Origin: Brevifilum sp029548365
Lineage (GTDB): Bacteria > Chloroflexota > Anaerolineae > Anaerolineales > Anaerolineaceae
Reading direction: 5' to 3'
DNA: 64,000 nt
NCBI GenBank assembly: GCA_035376985.1
Contig: DAOSSA010000001.1
Span: 186,001-250,000, forward strand
The translations under genes were made by a program, and so were the position numbers. This document shows positions 34,189 through 43,308 of the stretch, one piece after another. Every line of letters begins with the position of its first letter. The first letter of the stretch is position 1. A model generated the notes under the pieces. It did no database searches. It saw nothing but the letters and a program-made list of their open reading frames with translations, and was not told the origin of the DNA.

Positions 34189-35179
34189 AAAGAAGAACAA
34201 AAATATTTTCAACCGTTTAAGGGCATTTAATAAAAAACATGCGATCGGCGTTCCATTCATTTTACTGGTCGTTTCGACAGTTCTTTTCTTTTCTCTGCAA
34301 ACCAATGTATTTGAATCAGGCACCATCGGACGATTAACTAACAGCAATTTCCGCACCTGGCTGCCAGTTTTGCTACTAACCATGGGACAAGCGCTGGTGT
34401 TAATTGGCGGAGGGTTAGATCTTTCCAATGGATCGATAGTCTCCGTTGGCAATGTAATTCTTGCTTTACATGTGACAAGCACTGATGAGCCGTGGCATAA
34501 CCTGGCGATTGTTGCATTGGTCATTGGTTTCGGCTTAGCTGCGGGATTTCTTAATGGTATTCTAACCGTTTATTTAGGTCTGCAACCCGTCATCGTCACC
34601 TTTGCCACCAGTTACATCTATGCTGGTCTGGCATTATTACTCCTCCCCTCACCTGGCGGTGCGATTCCCAGGGAATACACAAATTATTATCGTAATACGC
34701 ATTATTTGGGTATTCCGATATCACTGATCATCCTGATTGTCTTTTTACTGATTTGGGAATTTTTCAGACTTCGGAAATATGGCTGTTTTCTTTATGCTGT
34801 TGGCGGTAATCCAAAAGCAGCATATACTACCGGCGTGCCCGTTACCTGGATGAAGATCTCTACCTATATTCTTTCGGGCTTCCTGGCGTCATTGGGTGCT
34901 ATTTCTTACAGTCTTCTGACTGGATCGGGATTCTCCGGAAGTGGTGCAGACATGATGCTTCCCTCAATCACAGGCGCAATTATCGGAGGCGTCTCCTTCA
35001 GCGGTGGTTCAGGGTCATTGCTTGGTGCCATTTTTGGAGGTATTGTTTTAGGAAACATCCGAAGAATCATTTCTATTGCCAAAGTAGATTCTTGGGCTGT
35101 CACACTGATCAATGCCCTGGTGATCTTATTTGCCCTGGCTGCTCCAGGTTTCATCAATTTGCTGCGCAGGAAAAAATAA
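34181..35179 (+). CDS. Ribose-type sugar ABC transporter permease 1
   Basis: A 332-residue permease of the BPD_transp_2 (RbsC) family with about eight to ten helices. The conserved block GQALVLIGGGLDLSNGSIVSVG (about 67-88, as two pieces GQALVLIGGG and DLSNGSIVSVG) and the late YAVGGNPKAAYTTGV loop are typical. ATG 34181 is preferred to 34166 because GAGG is 9 bases upstream. It overlaps the ATPase gene by 8 bases (translational coupling) and is followed after 1 base by the second permease. Confidence 0.9.
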   Translation: MPEKKNKNIFNRLRAFNKKHAIGVPFILLVVSTVLFFSLQTNVFESGTIGRLTNSNFRTWLPVLLLTMGQALVLIGGGLDLSNGSIVSVGNVILALHVTSTDEPWHNLAIVALVIGFGLAAGFLNGILTVYLGLQPVIVTFATSYIYAGLALLLLPSPGGAIPREYTNYYRNTHYLGIPISLIILIVFLLIWEFFRLRKYGCFLYAVGGNPKAAYTTGVPVTWMKISTYILSGFLASLGAISYSLLTGSGFSGSGADMMLPSITGAIIGGVSFSGGSGSLLGAIFGGIVLGNIRRIISIAKVDSWAVTLINALVILFALAAPGFINLLRRKK

Positions 35180-35180
35180 A

Positions 35181-36182
35181 ATGAACGAATCTGAAGTGTC
35201 AAATAACAGCAATAAAAGCATAAAAAAATCAATCAAGATTTCTCCCCCGCTAATTGCAATGCTCATTGCCGTCGTGTTGTTTCTATTAAGCGGATTGCTT
35301 CCCGCTGGTTACAGCACTTTCCAGGGTGCTGTTCGACAGGTTCTGAATATCTTGCGCCTGGCGTCTTTCATTGCCATCATTGGCGCAGGGCAAACGCTGG
35401 TTATCATCTCTGGCGGAGAAGGAATTGACCTTTCTGCTGCGCCAATAGTTACCGTAGGTGCCTTGTTAACCTATATGATTATCAACGGGCAGAATAGTTT
35501 GATCCTGCCTGTATTGTTGCTGGTGATTTTAATCGGGGCTGTTATTGGCTTGCTCAACGGCCTGGGAGTCACCTACCTGAAAATATCACCCTTTGTGATG
35601 ACACTGGTCATGTCAGGTGTAGTGCAAGGCGCGTTGATTTTATGGACGAAAGGCTACTATGATGGCAAAGTAGCACCAATTATGACCCAATTGATCGCGC
35701 GTGACCTGATCTGGGGTATTCCAGGTATGATCTTCATCTGGATTATTATCGGTATCTTGATGACTCTCTTGTTGGAGCGAACACGCTATGGGAAACAGTT
35801 GTTTGCAATCGGTGTTAACCGCACTGCAGCAAGGCTGTCTGGAGTAAAAGTCAACCGAATGGTGATCTTTACGTATGTGCTGGCGGGCGCTATGGCAGCA
35901 TTCTCAGGCTTCTTACTGGTCGGTTACACCCAAAATGCAGGACCCAACCTGGGCAACCAGTACCTGTTCCCTTCAATTATCGCAGTCGCAATCGGCGGCA
36001 CACAAATGTCAGGTGGTAAAGGGTCGTACATAGGCACAATTGCCGGGGCCATCGTCATTCAGCTCATCTCCAGCCTGTTGACCACCATGCAACTTCCACA
36101 GGCGTTACAGCAAATTATTTATGGTTCATTGCTGGTTGTTATCCTCATCATTTATGGGCGCGAAAAAGGATTGCGTTCATAA
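35181..36182 (+). CDS. Ribose-type sugar ABC transporter permease 2
   Basis: A 333-residue RbsC-family permease. A hydrophilic N-terminus (about 1-20, Asn/Ser/Lys-rich) precedes about eight to nine helices. It shows GAGQTLVIISGGEGIDLS (about 68-85) and FAIGVNRTAARLSGVKVNRM (about 207-226). The two permeases differ enough to form a heterodimer. ATG 35181 starts one base after the previous stop; the longer upstream frame lies inside permease 1 and is rejected. Confidence 0.9.
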   Translation: MNESEVSNNSNKSIKKSIKISPPLIAMLIAVVLFLLSGLLPAGYSTFQGAVRQVLNILRLASFIAIIGAGQTLVIISGGEGIDLSAAPIVTVGALLTYMIINGQNSLILPVLLLVILIGAVIGLLNGLGVTYLKISPFVMTLVMSGVVQGALILWTKGYYDGKVAPIMTQLIARDLIWGIPGMIFIWIIIGILMTLLLERTRYGKQLFAIGVNRTAARLSGVKVNRMVIFTYVLAGAMAAFSGFLLVGYTQNAGPNLGNQYLFPSIIAVAIGGTQMSGGKGSYIGTIAGAIVIQLISSLLTTMQLPQALQQIIYGSLLVVILIIYGREKGLRS

Positions 36183-36218
36183 ATGTCCGCTTTCATTTCA
36201 AGTGCCGAAAGGAGAATT

Positions 36219-37406
36219 ATGCATAAAATTTGTATGTTAGGCGCTGGATTTATCGGGATGTTTTACACAAAAACCATCCAAAGAAGTCGCTCAAAAGACG
36301 TTGTTTCTATCGTTTTTAATCGCACGCCAGAAAACGCGAAAACCTTTGCTGAAACCTACAACATCCCTCGGTGGACTGGCAACATGGATGAAGCCATCAA
36401 CGATCCTGAAACCGATGTGGTCATCGTTGCCCTCCCCAACCATCAGCATAAAGAAGCGATTATCAAAGCAGCTGAAGCTGGAAAAGCGGTACTGTGTACA
36501 AAACCTCTGGCACGGACTGGAAAAGAAGCCAGAGAAATTTTGGACGCCGTTGAAAAGGCGGGTGTTTTCCATGGATACTTGGAAGATTTAGTCTATACCC
36601 CCAAGACGCTAAAAGCGCTTGATTTTGTCCGCAAAGGAGCTTTAGGACGCGTTTTATGGGCACGCTCCCGTGAAACCCACCCAGGTCCGCATGCACCCTG
36701 GTTCTTCGACAAAGAACTGGCTGGAGGTGGAGCACTGGTGGATATGGGTTGTCATTGCGCAGAAATCTGCCGTAGTTTTATTGGCAAGGACATACGCCCG
36801 GTTGAGGCGATGGGCCACCTTGACACCATGGTACATCCAATTGCTGCTGAAGATTTCTCAATCGGTCTGGTGCGCTTCGAAAACGGGGCTATTGCTCAAA
36901 TTGAATCCAACTGGACCTTCCGCGGTGGCATGGATCTGCGTGACGAAATTTCCGGAACCGAGGGCACCATCTGGTTGAATCACTGGCTCCGCACTGGCTT
37001 TGAAATCTTCACCACAGCAGGTACTGAAGGTTATGTTTCAGAAAAATCTGAAGCTGAGATCGGCTGGCTGTTCCCTGTTGGAAATGAGGAGGATGGCTTG
37101 GGATATATTGAAATGTTCAACGATATGTTTGATGCAATCGATGAAAAACGCAAGCCTGTTGAAGATTTTTATGACGGTTACGTGATCAACTGCATCCTCG
37201 ACGCGATTTACAAATCAGGTGAAACCGGCAGATGGGAACCTGTGGAAATTGAAGACTGGCGTGGAGGCAAGCATGAAAAAGTCAAAACCACAAAAGATTA
37301 TGACGACGAACACATCCTGATCAAAGACGAAATTATGCCCGACGGAAAACACAAATTTATCATCCAGCACAAAGAAACCGGTCGGGTCTCCGAAATCGTC
37401 AAGTAA
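36219..37406 (+). CDS. Gfo/Idh/MocA-family dehydrogenase (third of three)
   Basis: A 395-residue oxidoreductase. It has ICMLGAGFIGMFY (about 4-16), CTKPLART (about 92-99, catalytic Lys) and GGGALVDMGCHCAEICRSF (about 171-189, with the catalytic residues). ATG 36219 is chosen because AAAGGAG is 4 bases before it, while ATG 36183 has none. The C-terminal 45 residues are highly charged (Lys/Asp/Glu), an extension beyond the usual fold. It directly follows the importer operon and so probably oxidises its sugar. Confidence 0.9.
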   Translation: MHKICMLGAGFIGMFYTKTIQRSRSKDVVSIVFNRTPENAKTFAETYNIPRWTGNMDEAINDPETDVVIVALPNHQHKEAIIKAAEAGKAVLCTKPLARTGKEAREILDAVEKAGVFHGYLEDLVYTPKTLKALDFVRKGALGRVLWARSRETHPGPHAPWFFDKELAGGGALVDMGCHCAEICRSFIGKDIRPVEAMGHLDTMVHPIAAEDFSIGLVRFENGAIAQIESNWTFRGGMDLRDEISGTEGTIWLNHWLRTGFEIFTTAGTEGYVSEKSEAEIGWLFPVGNEEDGLGYIEMFNDMFDAIDEKRKPVEDFYDGYVINCILDAIYKSGETGRWEPVEIEDWRGGKHEKVKTTKDYDDEHILIKDEIMPDGKHKFIIQHKETGRVSEIVK

Positions 37407-37427
37407 TTGGCAATCCTATGAGACATT

Positions 37428-37457
37428 GGAGAGCCTAACAGCTCTCCTTTATTTTTT
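37428..37457 (+). terminator. Terminator after the third Gfo/Idh gene
   Basis: Stem GGAGAGC with GCTCTCC around loop CTAACA, followed by TTTATTTTTTAG. It separates the importer/dehydrogenase operon from the HAD-DHS-kinase-SIS genes, though read-through is possible as the next ATG is only 18 bases on. Confidence 0.75.
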
Positions 37458-37475
37458 AGTGAATCAACATCAATT

Positions 37476-38315
37476 ATGGAAAATATAACAAAATTGCTAA
37501 ATCAAAACAGTATTGAGATTATTACCCCAGGAATCCCACAAGGAACCATCAAATTTGCCCTGTTTGACTTTGATGGCACCATCTCACTGATCCGTGAAGG
37601 CTGGCAACAAATCATGATCCCGATGATGGTTGAAATTCTGCTATCTACACCCCGCCATGAAAATCTCGAAGAGATTGAACAGGTCGTTCGTGCCTATGTG
37701 GCAAAAACAACAGGCAAACAGACCATTTATCAGATGATTCGCCTGGCTGAAGAAGTAGAGCTGCGCGGAGGTACCCCTGAAGACCCTCTGGCTTATAAGC
37801 AACGCTATCATGACCTGTTGATGGATCGCATTATTCACCGATTGGATGGTTTACGGGAGGGGAAGATCCAACCCGATGACTTGATGGTGCCTGGCACGTT
37901 GAATGCCTTAAAGCAAGTCACACAGAATGGTGTCGTGTGTTTTCTGGCTTCAGGTACCGATGAAAAATATGTATTTGATGAAGCAAATCTGCTGGGAGTC
38001 GATCACTTTTTTCAAGGTATATACGGAGCTCAGGATAATTACGAATCTTTTTCTAAGCGAATGGTCATTCAAAAGATCATTCATGAAAATCACCTTAACG
38101 GACCTGAACTGATCGCATTTGGCGATGGATATGTTGAAATTGAAGATACTAAAACGGCTGGAGGTATCGCCATCGGTCTGGCAACGGATGAAGCCAACCG
38201 TTCAGGTGTGGATGAATGGAAACGTGACCGTCTGATTGCTTCCGGTGCAGATGTGATTATGCCGGATTTCAAGCCTTTTTCCCAACTTTGGGATTACTTA
38301 ATGCCACTGGATTAA
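37476..38315 (+). CDS. HAD-superfamily phosphatase
   Basis: A 279-residue haloacid-dehalogenase hydrolase. Motif I is FALFDFDGTISL (about 28-39, nucleophile Asp), motif II is FLASGTDEKY (about 155-164), and motif IV is ELIAFGDGYVEIED (about 211-224). The helical cap lies between motifs I and II (about 45-130). It would remove a phosphate from a sugar phosphate. In the heptose-like reading of this operon it takes the place of GmhB, though GmhB is shorter. The ATG has no strong SD, so the start is uncertain by a few codons. Confidence 0.82.
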   Translation: MENITKLLNQNSIEIITPGIPQGTIKFALFDFDGTISLIREGWQQIMIPMMVEILLSTPRHENLEEIEQVVRAYVAKTTGKQTIYQMIRLAEEVELRGGTPEDPLAYKQRYHDLLMDRIIHRLDGLREGKIQPDDLMVPGTLNALKQVTQNGVVCFLASGTDEKYVFDEANLLGVDHFFQGIYGAQDNYESFSKRMVIQKIIHENHLNGPELIAFGDGYVEIEDTKTAGGIAIGLATDEANRSGVDEWKRDRLIASGADVIMPDFKPFSQLWDYLMPLD

Positions 38316-38319
38316 CAAT

Positions 38320-39294
38320 ATGCCCTATCCAACTTTTGATCGCAACCGATTGATCTTGAAACCTCTCAGTGAACGAGTCAATGATTTGCATCGAGATGGT
38401 TTTCTCTGTTTGACCGACCCAATCCCAGAATTTCAAGATGATAATTTAGAAATTCTAGCTGAACGGATCATCAAAGCCAAAGAACGCGGTGCAACTGTCA
38501 TGCTCATGATGGGTGCACACGTCATCCGAAGCGGCGTGAACCGTTTTTTGATCGACCTGATGAAAAAAGGTTACATCACTCTAATTGGCACCAATGGCGC
38601 CAGCGCCATTCATGACATGGAATTCGCCATGGTCGGAGAATCAACCGAATCGGTCGCTCGTTATATCCAGGAAGGACAGTTTGGATTGTGGAAGGAAACT
38701 GGCAGAGTCAACGACGCCGCACGCTATGCACAGGAAAATGGCTACGGTCTCGGAGAAGCAGTCGGAAAGATGATCTATGAAAATCCGATTGAATTTCCCT
38801 ACCGCGAATCCAGTTTGTTTGCCGCAGGGTACCAATATGGGATACCAATTACCGTTCATGTCGGTATTGGGCAGGATATTGTGCACGAACATCCAAATTT
38901 TGATGGTTCCGCCACTGGAGAGAGCAGTTATCGGGACTTCCTCACTCTGACTTATTTTGTCCAGAACCTTGAAGGTGGGGTTGTGCTTAATATTGGTACT
39001 GCTGTTATGGGACCTGAAGTGTACCTGAAAGCCCTCTCAATGGCGCGTAATGTGGCAAATCAAGAAAATCAGCCCATTCGGCACTTCACTTCTGCCGTCT
39101 TCGACCTGGTTGATTTGGGCGACGATGTTCACAGCGAAGCGCCTAAAACCAACGCTGCCTATTACTTCCGTCCGTATAAAACGGTTTTGGTCCGTACTGT
39201 GGCGGATGGCGGCGAATCATTTTATATTCGTGGTCAACATCGGGCGACAGTGCCAAATTTGCACCGCTTAATCATCGAAAAAGCGAGTCAATAG
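38320..39294 (+). CDS. Deoxyhypusine synthase-like protein lacking the catalytic Lys loop
   Basis: A 324-residue protein. The block ERGATVMLMMGAHVIRSGVNRFLIDLMKKG, given here in pieces (GATVMLMMGAHVIRSG, about 60-75, and FLIDLMKKGYITLIGTNGAS), matches the NAD-binding start of deoxyhypusine synthase, as does the HDMEFAMVGESTES segment. The catalytic loop of true DHS (GSDSGARPDEAVSWGK-type) is missing; the C-terminus reads HSEAPKTNAAYYFRPYKT. Bacteria have no hypusine eIF5A, so its substrate must differ. It starts 4 bases after the HAD stop and ends 5 bases before the PfkB start, inside a sugar operon. Confidence 0.7.
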   Translation: MPYPTFDRNRLILKPLSERVNDLHRDGFLCLTDPIPEFQDDNLEILAERIIKAKERGATVMLMMGAHVIRSGVNRFLIDLMKKGYITLIGTNGASAIHDMEFAMVGESTESVARYIQEGQFGLWKETGRVNDAARYAQENGYGLGEAVGKMIYENPIEFPYRESSLFAAGYQYGIPITVHVGIGQDIVHEHPNFDGSATGESSYRDFLTLTYFVQNLEGGVVLNIGTAVMGPEVYLKALSMARNVANQENQPIRHFTSAVFDLVDLGDDVHSEAPKTNAAYYFRPYKTVLVRTVADGGESFYIRGQHRATVPNLHRLIIEKASQ

Positions 39295-39299
39295 GAGTA

Positions 39300-40367
39300 A
39301 TGATGATGGAAACCAGGCGGCTTGATCAGATATTAGAAAATTTTTCGCAAACGAGGGTGTCTGTATTAGGCGATTTTTTCCTTGACCTTTACATTAAAAT
39401 GGATCGATCCTTATCAGAGTTTTCCATTGAAACGCATAAAGAAGCCTTTCAGGCTGTCGACCTTAGGGGGCAGCCTGGTGCTGCGGGCGTGGTGAACAAC
39501 AACCTGTCGGCTTTGGGCGCTCAACATGCCGCCATTGGGTATATTGGCTATGATGGAAATGGGTATACATTAAGAAACGCCCTGGCTGAGAGAGGTGCCG
39601 ACACTACCCATCTGATCGAAACGATGGACCGCTTCACTCCAACCTACACTAAACCCATGATGAAAGAATTGGATGGAGAGCATGTTGAACTCAATCGAAT
39701 CGATATTGTCAACCGGTCACCCAACCCGGATAGCTTGAATGCCACGCTGGTTGACTTAGTTCAACAAGCCACACATTCGTATAAGGGAATTCTGGTTGTT
39801 GAGCAAATCAAACAGGATGGATTTGGCGTGATGTCACCGGCGCTGCGACAAACCCTCTCAGAGCTTGCGGGTAAAAACCTTGACAGCATAATCATGGTTG
39901 ATTCCAGGCACTTTGGGGCTGCATACCAAAATGTGTCTTTGAAAATGAACATTCATGAAGCAACAAATGCTGCAGCGGAATTAACGGGCAGAAACCCTGA
40001 AAATTTTGCTGCTGATTTGATTGTGGCTGCAGAGGATTGTTCTCGCATCCTGTGGGAGGTTCAACGTAGACCAGTGTTCATCACGCTTGGCGATCAAGGT
40101 GTCTGTGGCATGGACAATGACCAGTTCTTTCATTTCCCTGGTTATCAGGTTAAAGGTCCAATTGATATTGTTGGCGCAGGTGATTCTGTCTTGGCTGGAA
40201 TTGGACTGTCAATGTGCGCCGGTGCCGCAAGCTGGGAGGCGGCTTATATTGGCAATTTAGTAGGGTCGATTACTGTGCAGCAACTGGGAACAACCGGTAT
40301 TGCAACCCAAGCAGATGTGTTACGGCGACACCATGAATATCAACAGCAACTTAAAGGAATTATATAA
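39300..40367 (+). CDS. PfkB-family carbohydrate kinase, RfaE/HldE N-domain-like
   Basis: A 355-residue ribokinase-fold enzyme. It has VLGDFFLDLYIK near 22-33, GQPGAAGVVNNNLSALGAQ (about 57-75, the RfaE-type PGGAAN block) and the anion-hole motif GAGDSVLAGIGLS (about 292-304). HldE kinases phosphorylate D-glycero-D-manno-heptose-7-P at O1, and this protein is of that type, without the nucleotidyltransferase domain. Three ATG codons in a row (39300, 39303, 39306) follow GGAG; the second or third has better spacing. Confidence 0.85.
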   Translation: MMMETRRLDQILENFSQTRVSVLGDFFLDLYIKMDRSLSEFSIETHKEAFQAVDLRGQPGAAGVVNNNLSALGAQHAAIGYIGYDGNGYTLRNALAERGADTTHLIETMDRFTPTYTKPMMKELDGEHVELNRIDIVNRSPNPDSLNATLVDLVQQATHSYKGILVVEQIKQDGFGVMSPALRQTLSELAGKNLDSIIMVDSRHFGAAYQNVSLKMNIHEATNAAAELTGRNPENFAADLIVAAEDCSRILWEVQRRPVFITLGDQGVCGMDNDQFFHFPGYQVKGPIDIVGAGDSVLAGIGLSMCAGAASWEAAYIGNLVGSITVQQLGTTGIATQADVLRRHHEYQQQLKGII

Positions 40368-40368
40368 A

Positions 40369-40929
40369 ATGTCTGAAAATTTGATAACAATCAAAAACTA
40401 CCTTTCTGCTTTAACCGAAGTCATTGAAAAATTCCCTGTGGAAAAGCTGGCAGAGATCACAGAATTAATCCAGCAAGCCAGAGAGAATCAAGCGACCATT
40501 TTCATTTGCGGCAACGGTGGTAGTTGGGCTACTGCAGCGCACATGGTATGTGATTTTGGTAAAAACACCCGCAAGCCCGATAAGAAGCGCATGCGAGTGA
40601 TTGGATTAGGAGACAATATCCCCTCATTAACCGCATATGCCAATGACGAAGGTTACGATCGCGTGTTTGCAGAACCATTGATGAATTTGATGCAGCCCGG
40701 TGATGTGCTGATTGCCATCAGCGGCAGTGGAAATTCACCCAATATATTAGAAGCCGTCAAAACAGCCAGGAAATTTGGTGGTACCTCCGTTGGTTTGACA
40801 GGTTTTGAAGGAGGTCAGCTCAAAGGCCTGGTTGACTATCCCCTGGTGATTCCCTCAGATAGCATGGAGGTCATTGAAGATTTTCACATGATCGTAGACC
40901 ATATCATGACCCTTTGCTTAAGACAGTAA
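40369..40929 (+). CDS. SIS-domain sugar isomerase, GmhA-like
   Basis: A 186-residue SIS domain. IFICGNGGSWATAAHMVCDFG (as CGNGGSWATAAH, about 46-57) and AISGSGNSPNILEAV (about 120-134) are the phosphosugar-binding loops of the phosphoheptose isomerase group, and the C-terminal VIEDFHMIVDHI helix is like GmhA. ATG 40369 is used because AAAGGA is 10 bases before it and it follows the kinase stop by one base. GmhA makes glycero-manno-heptose-7-P from sedoheptulose-7-P; here the substrate is not proven. Confidence 0.85.
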   Translation: MSENLITIKNYLSALTEVIEKFPVEKLAEITELIQQARENQATIFICGNGGSWATAAHMVCDFGKNTRKPDKKRMRVIGLGDNIPSLTAYANDEGYDRVFAEPLMNLMQPGDVLIAISGSGNSPNILEAVKTARKFGGTSVGLTGFEGGQLKGLVDYPLVIPSDSMEVIEDFHMIVDHIMTLCLRQ

Positions 40930-40930
40930 A

Positions 40931-42283
40931 TCACTCAATAATCGAACCGCCACCCTCTACGACCAGGGCATTTGGCCAGCGTTGAAGCGCTTTAGGCAGC
41001 AGAGAAGAGCGAATGACCACACAAGCCAACCGGTAGTTACCCGCATCGATGCGGCTTAAACCTTGAGTCAGGCCTTCCCCCCTGAGGAATTCCAGCGGGC
41101 CCAATTCATCAATAATTAACAAGTCGGTAACCGGAAAGCTGGCCAGTTTTTTGTTGGCCCATTCTAGAACCTCAGCATCAAATACCCAGCGTGGCGTGGC
41201 TAATTCTGCGTCTTCATCTTCACGCAGCCTTGCCAACTGCCGCTCCTCGCAGTTTAACAATTCTTTTGCTCCAATGCCAATTTTCTGTTTGCCTTCGTAG
41301 ATACCAGGCGAAAGAATGCCAGCCAAAGACAGCCCCATTTCTTTGGCACTCTGCGATAATTGAAGACACCAGGTTGTCTTCCCAGCACCGCTTAATCCGG
41401 TAACCAGGAGCAATTGGGGCACAGCCTGGCTTTGCTCATAAATCCGGTTCAGAGGGCTGCCCGGTTCCTGGAGTGAATCTGGCGAAAGTCGTAATGGTCG
41501 ACGTGGAACAACCGCTTTAGGCACAGCTTTACCCTCCAACCAATCAAAAATCACTTCAGTCTTAATTCCATAAACAGAAGAAATGTTTGATTCTGTTAAT
41601 ACCTGTTTTGATGGACCGTACTCAGTAACCCAGCCGCCGCTTAATAAAACGACATTGTCTGCATAAGCCAGGGCATCATTGGGAGAATGTGAGGAGATGA
41701 TAAATGATAAGCCCTGATCGCTCAACTGGTTGATGATCTCCAATATCCGATGCTGATTGCTTAAATCAAGATGTGCTGTAGGTTCGTCCATCAACAGCAG
41801 ACTGCATTTTTGAGCCAAACCGCGCGCAATCAAGGCGAGCTGACGTTCACCTCCGCTAAGGCTGGTAAACGCACGATCGCGCAATTCATACAAGCCAACC
41901 TGCTCCAACGCCTCATCAACAATAGCAGCGTCTGCTTTTGAAGGTGCACTCAACCATCCTAGATGCGGTGCACGCCCCATGATTACCATTTCCTTAATTG
42001 TATAAGCAAAAACCGGTGTGTGCAACTGCGGAATCAGCCCAATGAGTTTTGCCCGTTCTGCTGCAGAATAGGCTTCGAGGTGTTCATCAGCAAGAAACAC
42101 CTGTCCGGTGTCTGGCGTCAGTAGCCCTGCCAGGATGTGAAGCAAGGTCGTTTTTCCAACGCCATTGGGCCCCAAAATGTACAGCACTTCACCTGTCTGC
42201 ACACTCAAATTGACATCGTGCAGAATGGTTTTCTCTGGCTGGTAGGCAAAACTGAGATTTTGCGCAGTTAGCATGATCGACAT
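40931..42283 (-). CDS. ABC importer ATPase fused to a THEP1-like nucleotide phosphatase
   Basis: A 450-residue fusion. Residues 1-250 are a FecE/BtuD-type ABC ATPase: Walker A LGPNGVGKTTL (about 33-43), signature LSGGERQLALIARGL, Walker B LLLMDEPTAHLD. After a linker, residues about 290-450 form a second P-loop domain with GLSGAGKTTW, a Walker B LLIIDELGPLEF and EGGGS near the end, the pattern of THEP1/NTPase_1. Free THEP1 proteins hydrolyse NTPs slowly; the fusion is unusual. ATG 42283 overlaps the permease stop (TGATG), so the genes are coupled. Confidence 0.85.
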   Translation of the reverse strand: MSIMLTAQNLSFAYQPEKTILHDVNLSVQTGEVLYILGPNGVGKTTLLHILAGLLTPDTGQVFLADEHLEAYSAAERAKLIGLIPQLHTPVFAYTIKEMVIMGRAPHLGWLSAPSKADAAIVDEALEQVGLYELRDRAFTSLSGGERQLALIARGLAQKCSLLLMDEPTAHLDLSNQHRILEIINQLSDQGLSFIISSHSPNDALAYADNVVLLSGGWVTEYGPSKQVLTESNISSVYGIKTEVIFDWLEGKAVPKAVVPRRPLRLSPDSLQEPGSPLNRIYEQSQAVPQLLLVTGLSGAGKTTWCLQLSQSAKEMGLSLAGILSPGIYEGKQKIGIGAKELLNCEERQLARLREDEDAELATPRWVFDAEVLEWANKKLASFPVTDLLIIDELGPLEFLRGEGLTQGLSRIDAGNYRLACVVIRSSLLPKALQRWPNALVVEGGGSIIE

Positions 42284-43308
42284 CACCACCCTTCTCTGCC
42301 CCGCCTTAATAACACAATCAACAGCGGCACACCAACCAGGCCGGTCAAGACACCTAATGGAATTTCACCGGGAAGCAATGTACGTGCGATATTATCGATC
42401 AAAATTAAGAACGCCGCCCCAAGCCCAATTGATGCTGGGATTAACCGCTTGTGGTCAGGGCCAACAAGCATTCTGCCTGCATGGGGTATCACCAAGCCCA
42501 CCCAGCCAATCACACCGCTGACAGCCACAGCCGCCGCAGTCATCAACGTGGCTGCCAGGATAACCATCATTTTCATGTGGACCGGGTTGACGCCTAATGA
42601 TTTCGCTTCGTCATCACCTAAAGAGATGATGTTCAATCGCCAACGGACCAACCAAAAGAAAACCAATCCTGTCAGGGTTATAATAGCCAGCGCAGGGATG
42701 TTCCGCCAGGTAATACTCGTCAAACTTCCCAACAGCCAGAAGGTGATAGCTGGCAATGTATCTAAGGGGTCTGCGGCATATTTCAATAAAGACGTCAGTG
42801 AATTAAACAATGAGCCCACGAGGATGCCCATTAATGTCAATACTAGAAGCGGGGTGGCTTTATACAAACGACTTCCAAAAAATGCAAGAGATACAGCCAC
42901 AAGCCCAAACAGGAAGGCGGATAACTGAACTTGCCAGGAGCTGCCCCTTAAAAGTATGGCAGTAGCTGCCCCAAATCCAGCTCCAGATGTCACTCCCAGG
43001 ATGTTTGAATCAACCAGAGGGTTTTTGAAAACAGCTTGAAGGGCGGTTCCTGTTGCTCCAAAACTTGCGCCGATTAAAATAGCAGCAAGAGTGCGCGGTA
43101 CGCGAATCTGCAGCACAAGCCTTTGGGCGATCTCTGGCATCCCTTCTGCAAGGGTTGGAAATATTGGCGAAAGTAAAGTCTTGACCACATCCAACGTCCC
43201 GATTCGATACCGACCCATGGCCAAAGAAACTATAACCAACGCCACCGGTAAGAGCAAGATCAACCCACCGATTGTCGATTCTGACAACCGGATTTTCTTT
43301 TTATTCAT
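42283..43308 (-). CDS. FecCD/BtuC-family ABC permease
   Basis: A 341-residue permease with about nine to ten helices. It has LVLQIRVPRTLAAILIGAS (about 63-81, shown as RVPRTLAAILIGAS), GVTSGAGFGAA and the cytoplasmic coupling loop LGDDEAKSLGVN (about 212-223). It imports iron complexes, corrinoids or similar large ligands. ATG 43308 is chosen: it overlaps the binding-protein stop by 8 bases (ATGAATAA); the longer frame to 43389 lies in that gene. Confidence 0.9.
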   Translation of the reverse strand: MNKKKIRLSESTIGGLILLLPVALVIVSLAMGRYRIGTLDVVKTLLSPIFPTLAEGMPEIAQRLVLQIRVPRTLAAILIGASFGATGTALQAVFKNPLVDSNILGVTSGAGFGAATAILLRGSSWQVQLSAFLFGLVAVSLAFFGSRLYKATPLLVLTLMGILVGSLFNSLTSLLKYAADPLDTLPAITFWLLGSLTSITWRNIPALAIITLTGLVFFWLVRWRLNIISLGDDEAKSLGVNPVHMKMMVILAATLMTAAAVAVSGVIGWVGLVIPHAGRMLVGPDHKRLIPASIGLGAAFLILIDNIARTLLPGEIPLGVLTGLVGVPLLIVLLRRGREGW

